Source: Vibrio halioticoli NBRC 102217 (GTDB lineage Bacteria > Pseudomonadota > Gammaproteobacteria > Enterobacterales > Vibrionaceae). From it: 59,465 bases of DNA. Below the pieces are notes generated by a model. It searched no databases. It was not told the DNA's origin and saw only the letters and a program-made list of their open reading frames with translations. The stretch spans positions 1 to 59,465 of the forward strand of contig NZ_BAUJ01000016.1 of NCBI RefSeq assembly GCF_000496695.1, read 5' to 3'. The translations under genes and the position numbers were made by a program. Positions 1 through 7,150 of the stretch are shown in pieces. Every line of letters begins with the position of its first letter. Position 1 is the first letter of the stretch.

Positions 1-497
1 AGTGTGATTGGTATTATTTCGCGTTGCGGTTTAATTTAATCGGTTTTTTCGCGTTGAAATATTTCAATTATTTCATCGTCAATTATGACAGTTTAGTGAA
101 AGGCTACTGCGGGGAAGTGAGTCTATTTAGCGCGAAAAATCAGTATGAGATTTGAGCAAAATCGTTAACTTTGCTTTGCGTTATGCTAAGTGAAAATTAA
201 CATGCCTCCATTTAATTATCATTTAAATCATTGTTTTTAAAAGTAAAAATAAATATAAGCTCAGCTGTTATATCAAATCCACAACCCCGTATTTCATTCT
301 GTCCTTGACGCTTGTGCTTATTTATAGGCTTTAAAAACTCAGCGTTATGTATTGTCCTATTTGATGAAAATTGTCATTTAGCTTTCAAAGTTCTGAAACA
401 TAAGTGTCACACAACACCCTTAAAGTGTCCCTCGTCAACTAAACAAACCCACAGCATAGTAAATGTTGTGAACGTTATTCCCATTAAGGACAAACAG
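1..497. other. Intergenic region upstream of pstS
   Basis: No convincing coding frame is seen before the pstS start. The stretch is A+T rich and holds the candidate PhoB box listed separately. An in-frame extension of pstS upstream to 312 is possible on paper, but it would put a non-signal sequence in front of a good signal peptide, so it is treated as non-coding. Confidence 0.6.
371..404 (+). promoter_or_regulatory. Candidate PhoB box and -10 element of the pst operon
   Basis: TTGTCAT (371-377), a 4-base spacer and CTTTCAA (382-388) form two 7-base direct repeats with the 11-base period of a Pho box (consensus CTGTCAT-N4-CTGTCAC, three mismatches in all). A CATAAG hexamer at 399-404 lies 10 bases downstream, where a PhoB-dependent -10 element is expected. 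Phosphate starvation control of pst genes is established; this site is an inference from sequence. Confidence 0.5.
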
Positions 498-1319
498 ATG
501 AAAAAGACAGTAATCGGTGCAGTTGCACTTCTAGGCGCACTAACAATGACTCCTGCAGTTGCAAAAGAGACTATCTCAGCAGTTGGTTCAAGCAGCGTTA
601 CTCCTCTTATGGAAGTTTTCTCTGAAACTTACATGAAGTCGAACAATAACGTATTTATCGAAGTTCAAGGCCCTGGCTCTTCTGCAGGTGTTCGTGCTGC
701 TAAATCTGGTACAGCAAACCTAGGTATGTCTTCTCGTGCTCTTAAAGCTTCTGAAGAAGAACCTTCTCTAAAGGAACTACCTATCGCTCATGATGGTATC
801 GCAGTAGTTGTTAACCCTGACAACTCTGTAGAAGGTCTAACTTCTAAGCAAGTTCAAGCTATCTACAAAGGCGAAATCTCAAACTGGAAACAAGTTGGTG
901 GCGCAGACAAGCCAATCGTAACCGTTACACGTGACACAGCTTCTGGTACTCGTGGCGCTTTCGAAGACATCATGGGTCTTAAAATGAAAGTAAACGACAT
1001 TACTGTATCTGCTATCTCTCAGCGTGCTCAAGTAGCAAACGGTAACGGCGCACTTAAAACTCAAGTTGCTTCTAACCCATACGCTATCGGTTACATCTCT
1101 CTTGGTACGGTAGACAGCACGGTTCACGCTTTAGCAATCGACGGCGCAAAACCTTCTGTAGAAAACATTAAGAGTGGTTCTTACAATGTTTCTCGTCCTT
1201 TCCTAGTTCTTTACAAAGAAGCGAACACTTCTGCTGAAACTAAGAAATTCATCGAGTGGATGCAATCTGCAGCAGCACAAAAACTAGTAGCAAGCAAAGG
1301 CTACATCGCTGCTCACTAA
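498..1319 (+). CDS. pstS: Phosphate ABC transporter, periplasmic phosphate-binding protein PstS (short form)
   Basis: Periplasmic protein that captures inorganic phosphate and hands it to the PstCA permease. The 273-residue product starts with a clear signal peptide (MKKTVIGAVALLGALTMTPAVA, then KETISAVGSS). Phosphate-contact motifs typical of the family are visible: SSSVTPL near the mature N-terminus, GPGSSAG, and SGTRGAFE in the middle. The ATG at 498 is chosen because AAGGA lies at 485-489 and the signal peptide begins there; a longer frame from 312 has no such support. At about 270 residues it is shorter than E. coli PstS (about 346) and matches the second PstS type that vibrios carry. 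It leads pstC, pstA and pstB and is followed by a hairpin that probably lets it be expressed above the permease genes. Confidence 0.95.
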   Translation: MKKTVIGAVALLGALTMTPAVAKETISAVGSSSVTPLMEVFSETYMKSNNNVFIEVQGPGSSAGVRAAKSGTANLGMSSRALKASEEEPSLKELPIAHDGIAVVVNPDNSVEGLTSKQVQAIYKGEISNWKQVGGADKPIVTVTRDTASGTRGAFEDIMGLKMKVNDITVSAISQRAQVANGNGALKTQVASNPYAIGYISLGTVDSTVHALAIDGAKPSVENIKSGSYNVSRPFLVLYKEANTSAETKKFIEWMQSAAAQKLVASKGYIAAH

Positions 1320-1337
1320 TAGAAAAAGAGTTATTTT

Positions 1338-1364
1338 GCTCAGCCTGTGAAGGCTGAGCTTTTT
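1338..1364 (+). terminator. Attenuator-like hairpin between pstS and pstC
   Basis: GCTCAGCC (1338-1345) pairs with GGCTGAGC (1352-1359) across a 6-base loop and is followed by TTTTT (1360-1364). It has the form of an intrinsic terminator inside an operon. Partial termination or 3' end protection would give more PstS than PstCAB, as is usual for binding-protein transporters. Confidence 0.75.
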
Positions 1365-1421
1365 CCGCGCACCTTGTTTGCGTATTTGATTTTCCCATCG
1401 CAATTTATAGTGAATTTTTCA

Positions 1422-2333
1422 ATGAAAAATGACAATGTTCAAGCTTCGGTTATCCCTAGCTCTTCATTAAGGGAAGACCGTGGCGTTGATTGGAGAGAAC
1501 GAATCTTTCACGGATTGTTCTTATCCAGTGCCGTTATCGGTATTGTTTCTCTAGCCATCATCGCTTACTTCATCGTTAAAGAAAGTATCCCAGCATTCCA
1601 AGCCGCGGGTTTTGGCGGAATCGTCCTAGGACAAAACTGGTTACCACCTGCACTGTACGGTGTTGCAACAATGATTGTTGCCTCGCTGGTCTCTACACTC
1701 GGTGCGGTGCTATTTGGTGTTCCTGTTGGCGTATTAACCGCCATCTTCATTGCTGAAATTGCGCCTAAGCGCGTAGGTAACATAATCCGCCCTGCTATCG
1801 AATTATTGGCGGGTATTCCTTCGGTAGTGTACGGTTTCTTTGGTCTGGTGATTATCGTTCCACTTATCCAGCAGATCTTCAACGTACCTGCGGGTAACAC
1901 TATCTTGGCCGGTATTATCGTACTAGGCGTAATGATTCTACCGACGGTAATTACCGTTTCTGAAACTTCTATTCGCGCTGTGCCGCGAGCTTATAAAGAA
2001 GGGTCTCTAGCGTTAGGTGCTTCAAAGATTTACACCATCTTTAAGATCCTCGTTCCAGCGGCTCGCTCTGGCATTATGACGGGTGTTATTTTGGGGATTG
2101 GTCGTGCTCTTGGCGAAACAATGGCCATCATCATGGTTATGGGTAATGCCCCAGCGATGCCTGAAGGACTATTGGATGCGGCGCGTACACTGACCGCCAA
2201 CATCGCAATCGAAATGTCGTACGCAAGCGGGCTTCACGCAAATGCATTGTACGCAACCGGTGTGGTTCTGTTGATCTTCATTATGATGTTAAACGGTGCT
2301 CTTTTGTATCTTAACCGTCAGAAAGCGAGATAA
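1422..2333 (+). CDS. pstC: Phosphate ABC transporter permease PstC
   Basis: Inner-membrane permease subunit that pairs with PstA to form the phosphate channel. About 303 residues with a cytoplasmic N-terminus and six hydrophobic segments (the first around GLFLSSAVIGIVSLAIIAYF). The family ABC-contact (EAA) loop is visible around KEGSLALGASKIYTIFKILVPAA. A frame-compatible GTG at 1347 lies inside the preceding hairpin and is rejected; ATG at 1422 gives a normal N-terminus, though the Shine-Dalgarno sequence is weak. The gene ends 5 bases before pstA, which implies coupled translation. Confidence 0.93.
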   Translation: MKNDNVQASVIPSSSLREDRGVDWRERIFHGLFLSSAVIGIVSLAIIAYFIVKESIPAFQAAGFGGIVLGQNWLPPALYGVATMIVASLVSTLGAVLFGVPVGVLTAIFIAEIAPKRVGNIIRPAIELLAGIPSVVYGFFGLVIIVPLIQQIFNVPAGNTILAGIIVLGVMILPTVITVSETSIRAVPRAYKEGSLALGASKIYTIFKILVPAARSGIMTGVILGIGRALGETMAIIMVMGNAPAMPEGLLDAARTLTANIAIEMSYASGLHANALYATGVVLLIFIMMLNGALLYLNRQKAR

Positions 2334-2338
2334 GAGTA

Positions 2339-3202
2339 ATGGATACAGTAAAACTAAAACAATCTCGTCAGCGTAAAGACAACATGCTTAACGTATTTGT
2401 ATGGCTTTCTGCTGGCTTAACCGTGGGCTTCTTGTTCTGGATTATCTGGTACATTTTGTCGAATGGTTTGCAATTCGTAAACTGGGACTTCGTGACAGGC
2501 GACTACAGTCGTACTGGTGATTCTCAGGGTATTTTCCCAATGATCGTGTCAACGGTTTATATGGTTGTTGCTTCGATTTCTGTTGCAGCGCCTTTGGGTA
2601 TCATGACAGCTATCTACCTGACTGAATATGCGCAAGTGGGTAGTAAGTTCGTAAAAGTGATTCGTTTTTGTACTGAATCACTGGCGGGTATCCCGTCAAT
2701 TATCTTTGGTCTATTTGGTATGACCTTCTTTGTGACCATTTTAGGATTAGGCTTCTCTATCTTATCGGGTGCACTAACGTTAAGTATTTTGATTCTGCCA
2801 GTGATTATCCGTGCAACGGAAGAAGCACTGATGGCGGTTCCACACACTTTCCGTGAAGGTTCTTATGCTTTAGGCTCGTCAAAAATCTACACCATTTGGC
2901 GCTTAATCCTACCAAGCGCAATGCCAGGTATTTTGACGTCTGTTATCTTGAGTATTGGTCGCGTAATTGGTGAATCAGCGCCGGTATTTTTGACAGCAGG
3001 TATGGTGGCACGTATCCCTGATACGCTTCTTGATTCAGGCCGTACGCTAACCGTTCACCTATATAAGTTAACAACAGAGCTATTTACTATTGATGAGTGG
3101 AACCAAGCCTACGGTACGGCAACAGTGCTGATTGTGGTGGTGCTTCTGATTAATATGTTAACCAAACTTATCGCTAGCCGTTTCAACAAAGCGACTTACT
3201 AA
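2339..3202 (+). CDS. pstA: Phosphate ABC transporter permease PstA
   Basis: Second inner-membrane subunit of the PstSCAB importer. 287 residues with six predicted membrane segments, the first near residues 17-40. The EAA-type loop that docks on PstB is visible around FREGSYALGSSKIYTIWRLI, closely parallel to that of PstC. The start ATG at 2339 follows a weak AAGAG five bases after the pstC stop. It is 41 bases upstream of pstB. Length and domain plan are normal for the family. Confidence 0.94.
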   Translation: MDTVKLKQSRQRKDNMLNVFVWLSAGLTVGFLFWIIWYILSNGLQFVNWDFVTGDYSRTGDSQGIFPMIVSTVYMVVASISVAAPLGIMTAIYLTEYAQVGSKFVKVIRFCTESLAGIPSIIFGLFGMTFFVTILGLGFSILSGALTLSILILPVIIRATEEALMAVPHTFREGSYALGSSKIYTIWRLILPSAMPGILTSVILSIGRVIGESAPVFLTAGMVARIPDTLLDSGRTLTVHLYKLTTELFTIDEWNQAYGTATVLIVVVLLINMLTKLIASRFNKATY

Positions 3203-3243
3203 TTGTTGTTAGATAGACACAAAGAATTTAAGAGATACTGAAC

Positions 3244-3993
3244 ATGAACAAATTTAATATCGAAAACCTAGATCTTTTCTACGGCGACAATAAAGCGCTA
3301 AAAAGCATCAACTTACCAATTCCTCTTCGCCAAGTAACGGCGCTTATCGGCCCATCGGGTTGTGGTAAATCAACGCTACTACGTTGTCTAAACCGCATGA
3401 ACGATTTGATTGAAGGCGTAAAAATTACCGGCCTTGTGGAAATGGACGGTCAAGATATCTATGGCAACATCGATGTCGCTGACCTGCGCATTAAAGTGGG
3501 CATGGTATTCCAAAAGCCAAACCCATTCCCGATGAGCATCTATGAAAACGTGGCTTATGGTCTGCGTGCTCAAGGCATCAAAGACAAGAAGCACATTGAT
3601 AAAGTGGTTGAAAAATCACTGCGCGGTGCAGCGTTGTGGGATGAGGTGAAAGATCGTCTTAAATCACACGCATTTGGTCTATCCGGTGGTCAGCAACAAC
3701 GTTTATGTATTGCGCGTACTATCGCTATGGAACCGGATGTGATTTTGATGGATGAACCTACATCTGCGCTTGACCCAATTGCGACACACAAAATCGAAGA
3801 ACTAATGGAAGATCTGAAAAAGGATTACACCATTGTTATCGTGACGCACTCAATGCAGCAAGCTCGTCGTATTTCAGACCGCACTGCTTTCTTCTTGATG
3901 GGAGAGTTGGTTGAGCACGATGAAACACAAGTAATATTTAGTAACCCACGTGATGATCGCACTCAAGGTTACGTAAACGGTGATTTTGGTTAA
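3244..3993 (+). CDS. pstB: Phosphate ABC transporter ATP-binding protein PstB
   Basis: Cytoplasmic ATPase that drives phosphate import through PstCA. The 249-residue protein has Walker A (GPSGCGKST, about residues 38-46), a Q-loop ([11 protein letters not shown]), the ABC signature (LSGGQQQR), Walker B ([12 protein letters not shown]) and the switch histidine (VTHSMQQA). The length is normal. AAGAG lies just upstream of the ATG. No phoU follows, unlike the E. coli operon, which fits a second, chromosome II type pst copy. A strong terminator ends the operon about 50 bases downstream. Confidence 0.96.
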   Translation: MNKFNIENLDLFYGDNKALKSINLPIPLRQVTALIGPSGCGKSTLLRCLNRMNDLIEGVKITGLVEMDGQDIYGNIDVADLRIKVGMVFQKPNPFPMSIYENVAYGLRAQGIKDKKHIDKVVEKSLRGAALWDEVKDRLKSHAFGLSGGQQQRLCIARTIAMEPDVILMDEPTSALDPIATHKIEELMEDLKKDYTIVIVTHSMQQARRISDRTAFFLMGELVEHDETQVIFSNPRDDRTQGYVNGDFG

Positions 3994-4045
3994 TAGCGCC
4001 GTTTAAATTTGCAAGATTAACTATAATAATAAGCGATGGACTTTT

Positions 4046-4072
4046 GCCCCTCAATTATTGAGGGGCCTTTTT
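4046..4072 (+). terminator. Intrinsic terminator of the pst operon
   Basis: GCCCCTCAA (4046-4054) pairs with TTGAGGGGC (4058-4066) and is followed by CTTTTT. It lies directly downstream of pstB. Confidence 0.9.
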
Positions 4073-4273
4073 ACTCTACATAATTGCAAATTTCCAGTTA
4101 TATCAACCCGGATAAGTACTCGTAATCAAATACTTATGTGGACTGATATTACGTTGTTGTCAAAGTGGTCCCGTTTGACTTGTCAGGGACCGCCTAGAGA
4201 ACGATAGCGATAAGATTGACCTTCTATTCAGGTCTAAGTACACTCAATTTAGTTTCGATATGAGGTATTAATC

Positions 4274-4474
4274 GTGAGTGATTTAGAGAAAGAGTTAGCA
4301 TCAATGGCCGAGCAAGCCGGAGATCAGCCTGAAGAGAAATTGCCTTCAATAGAAGAGCAAAAGAAAATAGCGGCAGAATTAAAAAAACTTGAAGAAGCGG
4401 GTGAGTTAACGCCAGAAATACTAGAACAGTATTTTGGTAAGTTTTATTCAGAGTCAGAGACTCCTGTTCATTAA
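4274..4474 (+). CDS. Small acidic hypothetical protein
   Basis: A 66-residue, highly charged protein rich in Glu and Lys (MSDLEKELASMAEQAGD at the start), predicted largely helical and cytoplasmic. I do not recognise a function. It starts with GTG at 4274, with TGAGG at 4261-4265 as a reasonably spaced ribosome site, and ends just before an intrinsic terminator, so it looks like a real single-gene unit. It has no membrane segment, cysteine or known motif. It stands between the pst operon and the pilus regulator and shows no clear tie to either. Confidence 0.7.
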   Translation: MSDLEKELASMAEQAGDQPEEKLPSIEEQKKIAAELKKLEEAGELTPEILEQYFGKFYSESETPVH

Positions 4475-4495
4475 GTGATTACGTGATTAGTGAAA

Positions 4496-4524
4496 ACCGA
4501 GCGCTTATATAGCTCGGTTTTTTT
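4496..4524 (+). terminator. Intrinsic terminator after the small acidic protein
   Basis: ACCGAGC (4496-4502) pairs with GCTCGGT (4512-4518), followed by a T run to 4524. Confidence 0.88.
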
Positions 4525-4961
4525 ATGCCTTAGAAAAAGGTTCGTGGCTTTGCCTGTGCTCTCGGATGACTGATCTTAGTTAATGTGAATTAAAACTGAT
4601 TTTTATATGCCATATTGGTCTAAGAGCAACAAAATGGAAGATCTTATAAAGTATCAATAGCTTAGTCGTGTCTCCTTTACAGTCATTCAAGAGGTGAATG
4701 ACGGAACACGTTTAGATATTGAATTACTTCAATAAAGTCCTACCTTTAATAGCAATCACCGTAATTAAGTGAACATAAATCCCATCGCTGTCTTCAAGTG
4801 TGTTAACACGCTAGAGCGATCAGTTAATTACGATGATTGGTATACATTGCCTTCAAGTGGATTAGAAAGGCGATCTCCTGATTTTAAAGCGCTATGGATA
4901 CAGTCGCTTTAAAATGATAAACGGATCATCTACTTGCTGGCGAGACGTTTAGGGAGGAACT
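4525..4961. other. Long regulatory region upstream of the VpsT-like gene
   Basis: About 440 bases with no coding frame seen. It contains the perfect palindrome GTGTTAACAC at 4800-4809, extended by imperfect flanking pairs, which could be an operator. The region ends with GGGAGGAAC, a strong ribosome site for the gene at 4962. Length and content suggest a complex promoter, as is common for biofilm regulators. Confidence 0.45.
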
Positions 4962-5651
4962 ATGTCTCTTATATACGCAAGTGGCTATGTGATTACACGT
5001 TCAGAAGAATTTGCCAACGCCTCAACCGCAATACTCAATCAACACTTTTCAACTCCTAGGTTTTCTGCCTTCACTAGCGTGAACGACTGCTTTTGCTCTG
5101 CCGATAGTTTTAATGAAAGAAGTATTTATCTAATTGATACCCAAACAGTAAGTAATCCCATGCGCAGTGGAATCAATCCAGTGCATGAACAAGGCGATTG
5201 GCTAGCGGTTAACATTGATGAATCGGGATTTCAGGTTGGGGATTGGATTTTAAATGGCTTTTCTGGTGTGGTAATGAAAAAGCGTTGCTTAGAGCAATTA
5301 GCACCTGCAGTGGAAGCGGTTAGCCATGGTGAATTATGGTATAGCCGACAAGACCTCAGTAAGTTGGCTAAGGCATACGTGACCAATGAGTTTGACCCTT
5401 ATATTGCAGCCGATGATTTTGCTCAGGTCCATTCGTTGACACCCAAAGAGAAAAACATCTGTTTTATGATCCTAAAAGGATTGAATAACCCGCAAATAGC
5501 GGAATCCATTAACGTGAGTGTTAATACAGTCAAAACACATGCTTCGAGTGTAATGCGTAAGTTGAATGTGCATTCCAAAGCCGAACTGATTGCCCGCGCG
5601 GTACAACAAACATCAAATTCACCCAAAAATCATCCTATGAATGGCGCGTAA
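4962..5651 (+). CDS. LuxR-type transcriptional regulator of the VpsT/CsgD family
   Basis: Probable transcription factor for surface structures. The 229-residue protein has an N-terminal receiver-like domain without an obvious phosphorylation pocket, and a C-terminal LuxR-type helix-turn-helix (about residues 158-218: LTPKEKNI, then GLNNPQIAESINVSVNTVKTH). WYSR at about residues 126-129 sits where VpsT has its W[FLM][TS]R cyclic-di-GMP motif; tyrosine at the second position is a variant, so binding is plausible but not assured. A strong GGAGG precedes the ATG. It lies about 90 bases upstream of the pilin gene on the same strand, so it is a natural candidate to control the pilus operon. VpsT itself controls polysaccharide genes; the exact target here is inferred from position. 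Confidence 0.85.
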   Translation: MSLIYASGYVITRSEEFANASTAILNQHFSTPRFSAFTSVNDCFCSADSFNERSIYLIDTQTVSNPMRSGINPVHEQGDWLAVNIDESGFQVGDWILNGFSGVVMKKRCLEQLAPAVEAVSHGELWYSRQDLSKLAKAYVTNEFDPYIAADDFAQVHSLTPKEKNICFMILKGLNNPQIAESINVSVNTVKTHASSVMRKLNVHSKAELIARAVQQTSNSPKNHPMNGA

Positions 5652-5698
5652 TTCACCATTTTGGGTGACGTGAAAAATGTTAAGCCACACTAAACTTT

Positions 5699-5734
5699 CC
5701 TCGCAACGTGCTTAAAAGCACAACATTAGCGAGG
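5699..5734 (+). promoter_or_regulatory. Hairpin that can sequester the pilin ribosome-binding site
   Basis: CCTCGC (5699-5704) pairs with GCGAGG (5729-5734), and GTGCTT (5708-5713) can pair with AAGCAC (5716-5721) inside it. The GAGGG that serves as Shine-Dalgarno for the ATG at 5743 is part of the outer stem, so folding would limit translation. Confidence 0.5.
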
Positions 5735-5742
5735 GACTGAAA

Positions 5743-6306
5743 ATGAAGAATGCATTATTTGCGGCTGTATTGGGGTTAGCCATGTTTGGCTTAATTATCC
5801 CAGATGCCGATGCTGGCCGAAAACATAAAACCAAAATATGTCACGGAGGCTATCCTGGCGGAGACGATGAGCCAGGCGATCCACCAGAGACTTTTTGTGA
5901 AGTCGATTTACCCCTAGAGATTTCCGGTACGGTTCCATGTGAGTGTGAACTAGAAGTGGTAGACAGTGATATTGACGTATTTGCAGACAGTAAATCAGTG
6001 TCAGGGTTAGCGATTGGTTCGATCAGTGCATACTGTAATACCACCGATGGCTTTACAGTGACAATGACTTCTGGCAATGGTGGTCTAGCTCACAATAAAT
6101 CACCAGCATTACTGCCTTACACGTTAGACGTTGCAGGAACAGCGCTTTCGTTTTCTCCTTCGGTAGGGGATCTAGAAGTAGAAGAAACCATTGCTGAAGC
6201 GGATGCATTGCAAGATGCTGCTGTGGAATTAACTGTTGATGCAACAGGGGCTTTAGAGGGTGAATACTCAGATACAGTGACTATTGAGGTAGCCGGTATT
6301 CTGTAA
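5743..6306 (+). CDS. Chaperone-usher pilin subunit, SCPU/CsuA-like
   Basis: Probable major subunit of an archaic (Csu-like) pilus. The 187-residue protein has a signal peptide (MKNALFAAVLGLAMFGLIIPDADA). After it comes an unusual stretch of about 35 residues that is Gly/Pro/Asp rich and bracketed by two cysteines (KICHGGYPGGDDEPGDPPETFC), then a beta-rich pilin-like part with PCEC, YCNTTDGF and a C-terminal strand ending EYSDTVTIEVAGIL. The closing DTVTIEV pattern matches that of the tip subunit at 9562 and of SCPU-domain proteins. It is the first gene of the operon pilin, chaperone, usher, tip. The Cys-bracketed insert is not something I know from typical CsuA/B. Hairpins downstream probably raise its mRNA level over the assembly genes. 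Confidence 0.75.
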   Translation: MKNALFAAVLGLAMFGLIIPDADAGRKHKTKICHGGYPGGDDEPGDPPETFCEVDLPLEISGTVPCECELEVVDSDIDVFADSKSVSGLAIGSISAYCNTTDGFTVTMTSGNGGLAHNKSPALLPYTLDVAGTALSFSPSVGDLEVEETIAEADALQDAAVELTVDATGALEGEYSDTVTIEVAGIL

Positions 6307-6320
6307 TGGAGTTCACTTTA

Positions 6321-6428
6321 GTTAATCGCACTGCATGATTTAGCGCGATTAACACCAATCGTTACGATTGGTCAAATATAAGTCACGTAACCTTAAATGA
6401 GGCGAGTATCACTGTACTAGCCTCATTT
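6321..6428 (+). terminator. Three consecutive hairpins between pilin and chaperone genes
   Basis: GTTAATCGC/GCGATTAAC (6321-6329, 6345-6353), ACCAATCG/CGATTGGT (6354-6361, 6365-6372) and AAATGAGGC/GCCTCATTT (6395-6403, 6420-6428, followed by a short T-rich stretch) fill the gap. The last has the form of a weak intrinsic terminator. Together they could stabilise the pilin message and let only part of transcription pass on. Confidence 0.6.
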
Positions 6429-6446
6429 TGATTCATTGGAGGAAAC

Positions 6447-7136
6447 ATGAAGGTTATATTGGGTGTGTGTTTGATGTTGCTTTGTTCGGTTCGCTATGCG
6501 TTTGCTTATCAAGTTACTCCTATGTATATGGAAATGGAGTATGTAGGCTCAAAGGCTCAGTCGAGTTACCAGGTAACCAATACTTCAAACAAAGAGGTTC
6601 GTGTTCAAGTCTCAGTGCAGCGCATAGAAATAGATCCAGAGACCAATGAAGAAACCACTTTAGAAGCCGATGAAGACTTTCTGATCTTACCCCCCCAAGC
6701 GATTGTTGCCGCAAATAGTGTGCGTCGATTTAGAGTGCGATATTTAGGCTCAGAGCAAGTGCAATCTACCCATACTTACCGAGTATTATTTGAAGAAGTT
6801 CAAACCAATGATGGTACGGTTGATGATGCGCAAGTTAAGTTCTTATTCAACTTTTCAACGGTAGTTTTTGTGTCTCCGACTGCGGAAGAGTGCTCAAATA
6901 GTTTGAGTTATAAGGTTCAATCCGATTATTTAATTTTGATTAATCAAGGAAATTGCGTTTTAAACGTAAGCCAAGCACAGCTGACATTTTCAAAAAATGG
7001 TCAACAAAAAACCATGAGTTGGAACGAGCTTGAGTTTGAGAACAAATCAAATTATTTGCTGCCAAAGGTCATTAAGAAATACAAACTATCACAAGGTAAT
7101 AAAGGCAGTGCTATTGTCGAATTTTCTTTGAATTAG
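6447..7136 (+). CDS. Pilus assembly periplasmic chaperone (PapD-like, CsuC type)
   Basis: Periplasmic chaperone that donates a strand to folded pilin subunits and delivers them to the usher. The 229-residue protein has a signal peptide (MKVILGVCLMLLCSVRYAFA) and the two-domain immunoglobulin-like plan of the family. The first domain shows the pattern PMYMEMEY, RVQVSVQRIEIDPETNEE, then FLILPPQAIVAANSVRRFRVRYLG, where the basic residues anchor the subunit C-terminus, followed by TYRVLFEEV. GGAGG precedes the ATG. It stands 14 bases before the usher. Sequence resembles the archaic (sigma) class more than the classical FimC type. Confidence 0.88.
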   Translation: MKVILGVCLMLLCSVRYAFAYQVTPMYMEMEYVGSKAQSSYQVTNTSNKEVRVQVSVQRIEIDPETNEETTLEADEDFLILPPQAIVAANSVRRFRVRYLGSEQVQSTHTYRVLFEEVQTNDGTVDDAQVKFLFNFSTVVFVSPTAEECSNSLSYKVQSDYLILINQGNCVLNVSQAQLTFSKNGQQKTMSWNELEFENKSNYLLPKVIKKYKLSQGNKGSAIVEFSLN

Positions 7137-7150
7137 CGCCATTATTCTAT

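Noticed and set aside
312..497. N-terminal extension of pstS
   Set aside because: It would bury the signal peptide, and the ATG at 498 has its own ribosome site.
1347..1421. N-terminal extension of pstC from GTG
   Set aside because: The GTG lies in the loop of the pstS-pstC hairpin and the added residues do not resemble PstC.
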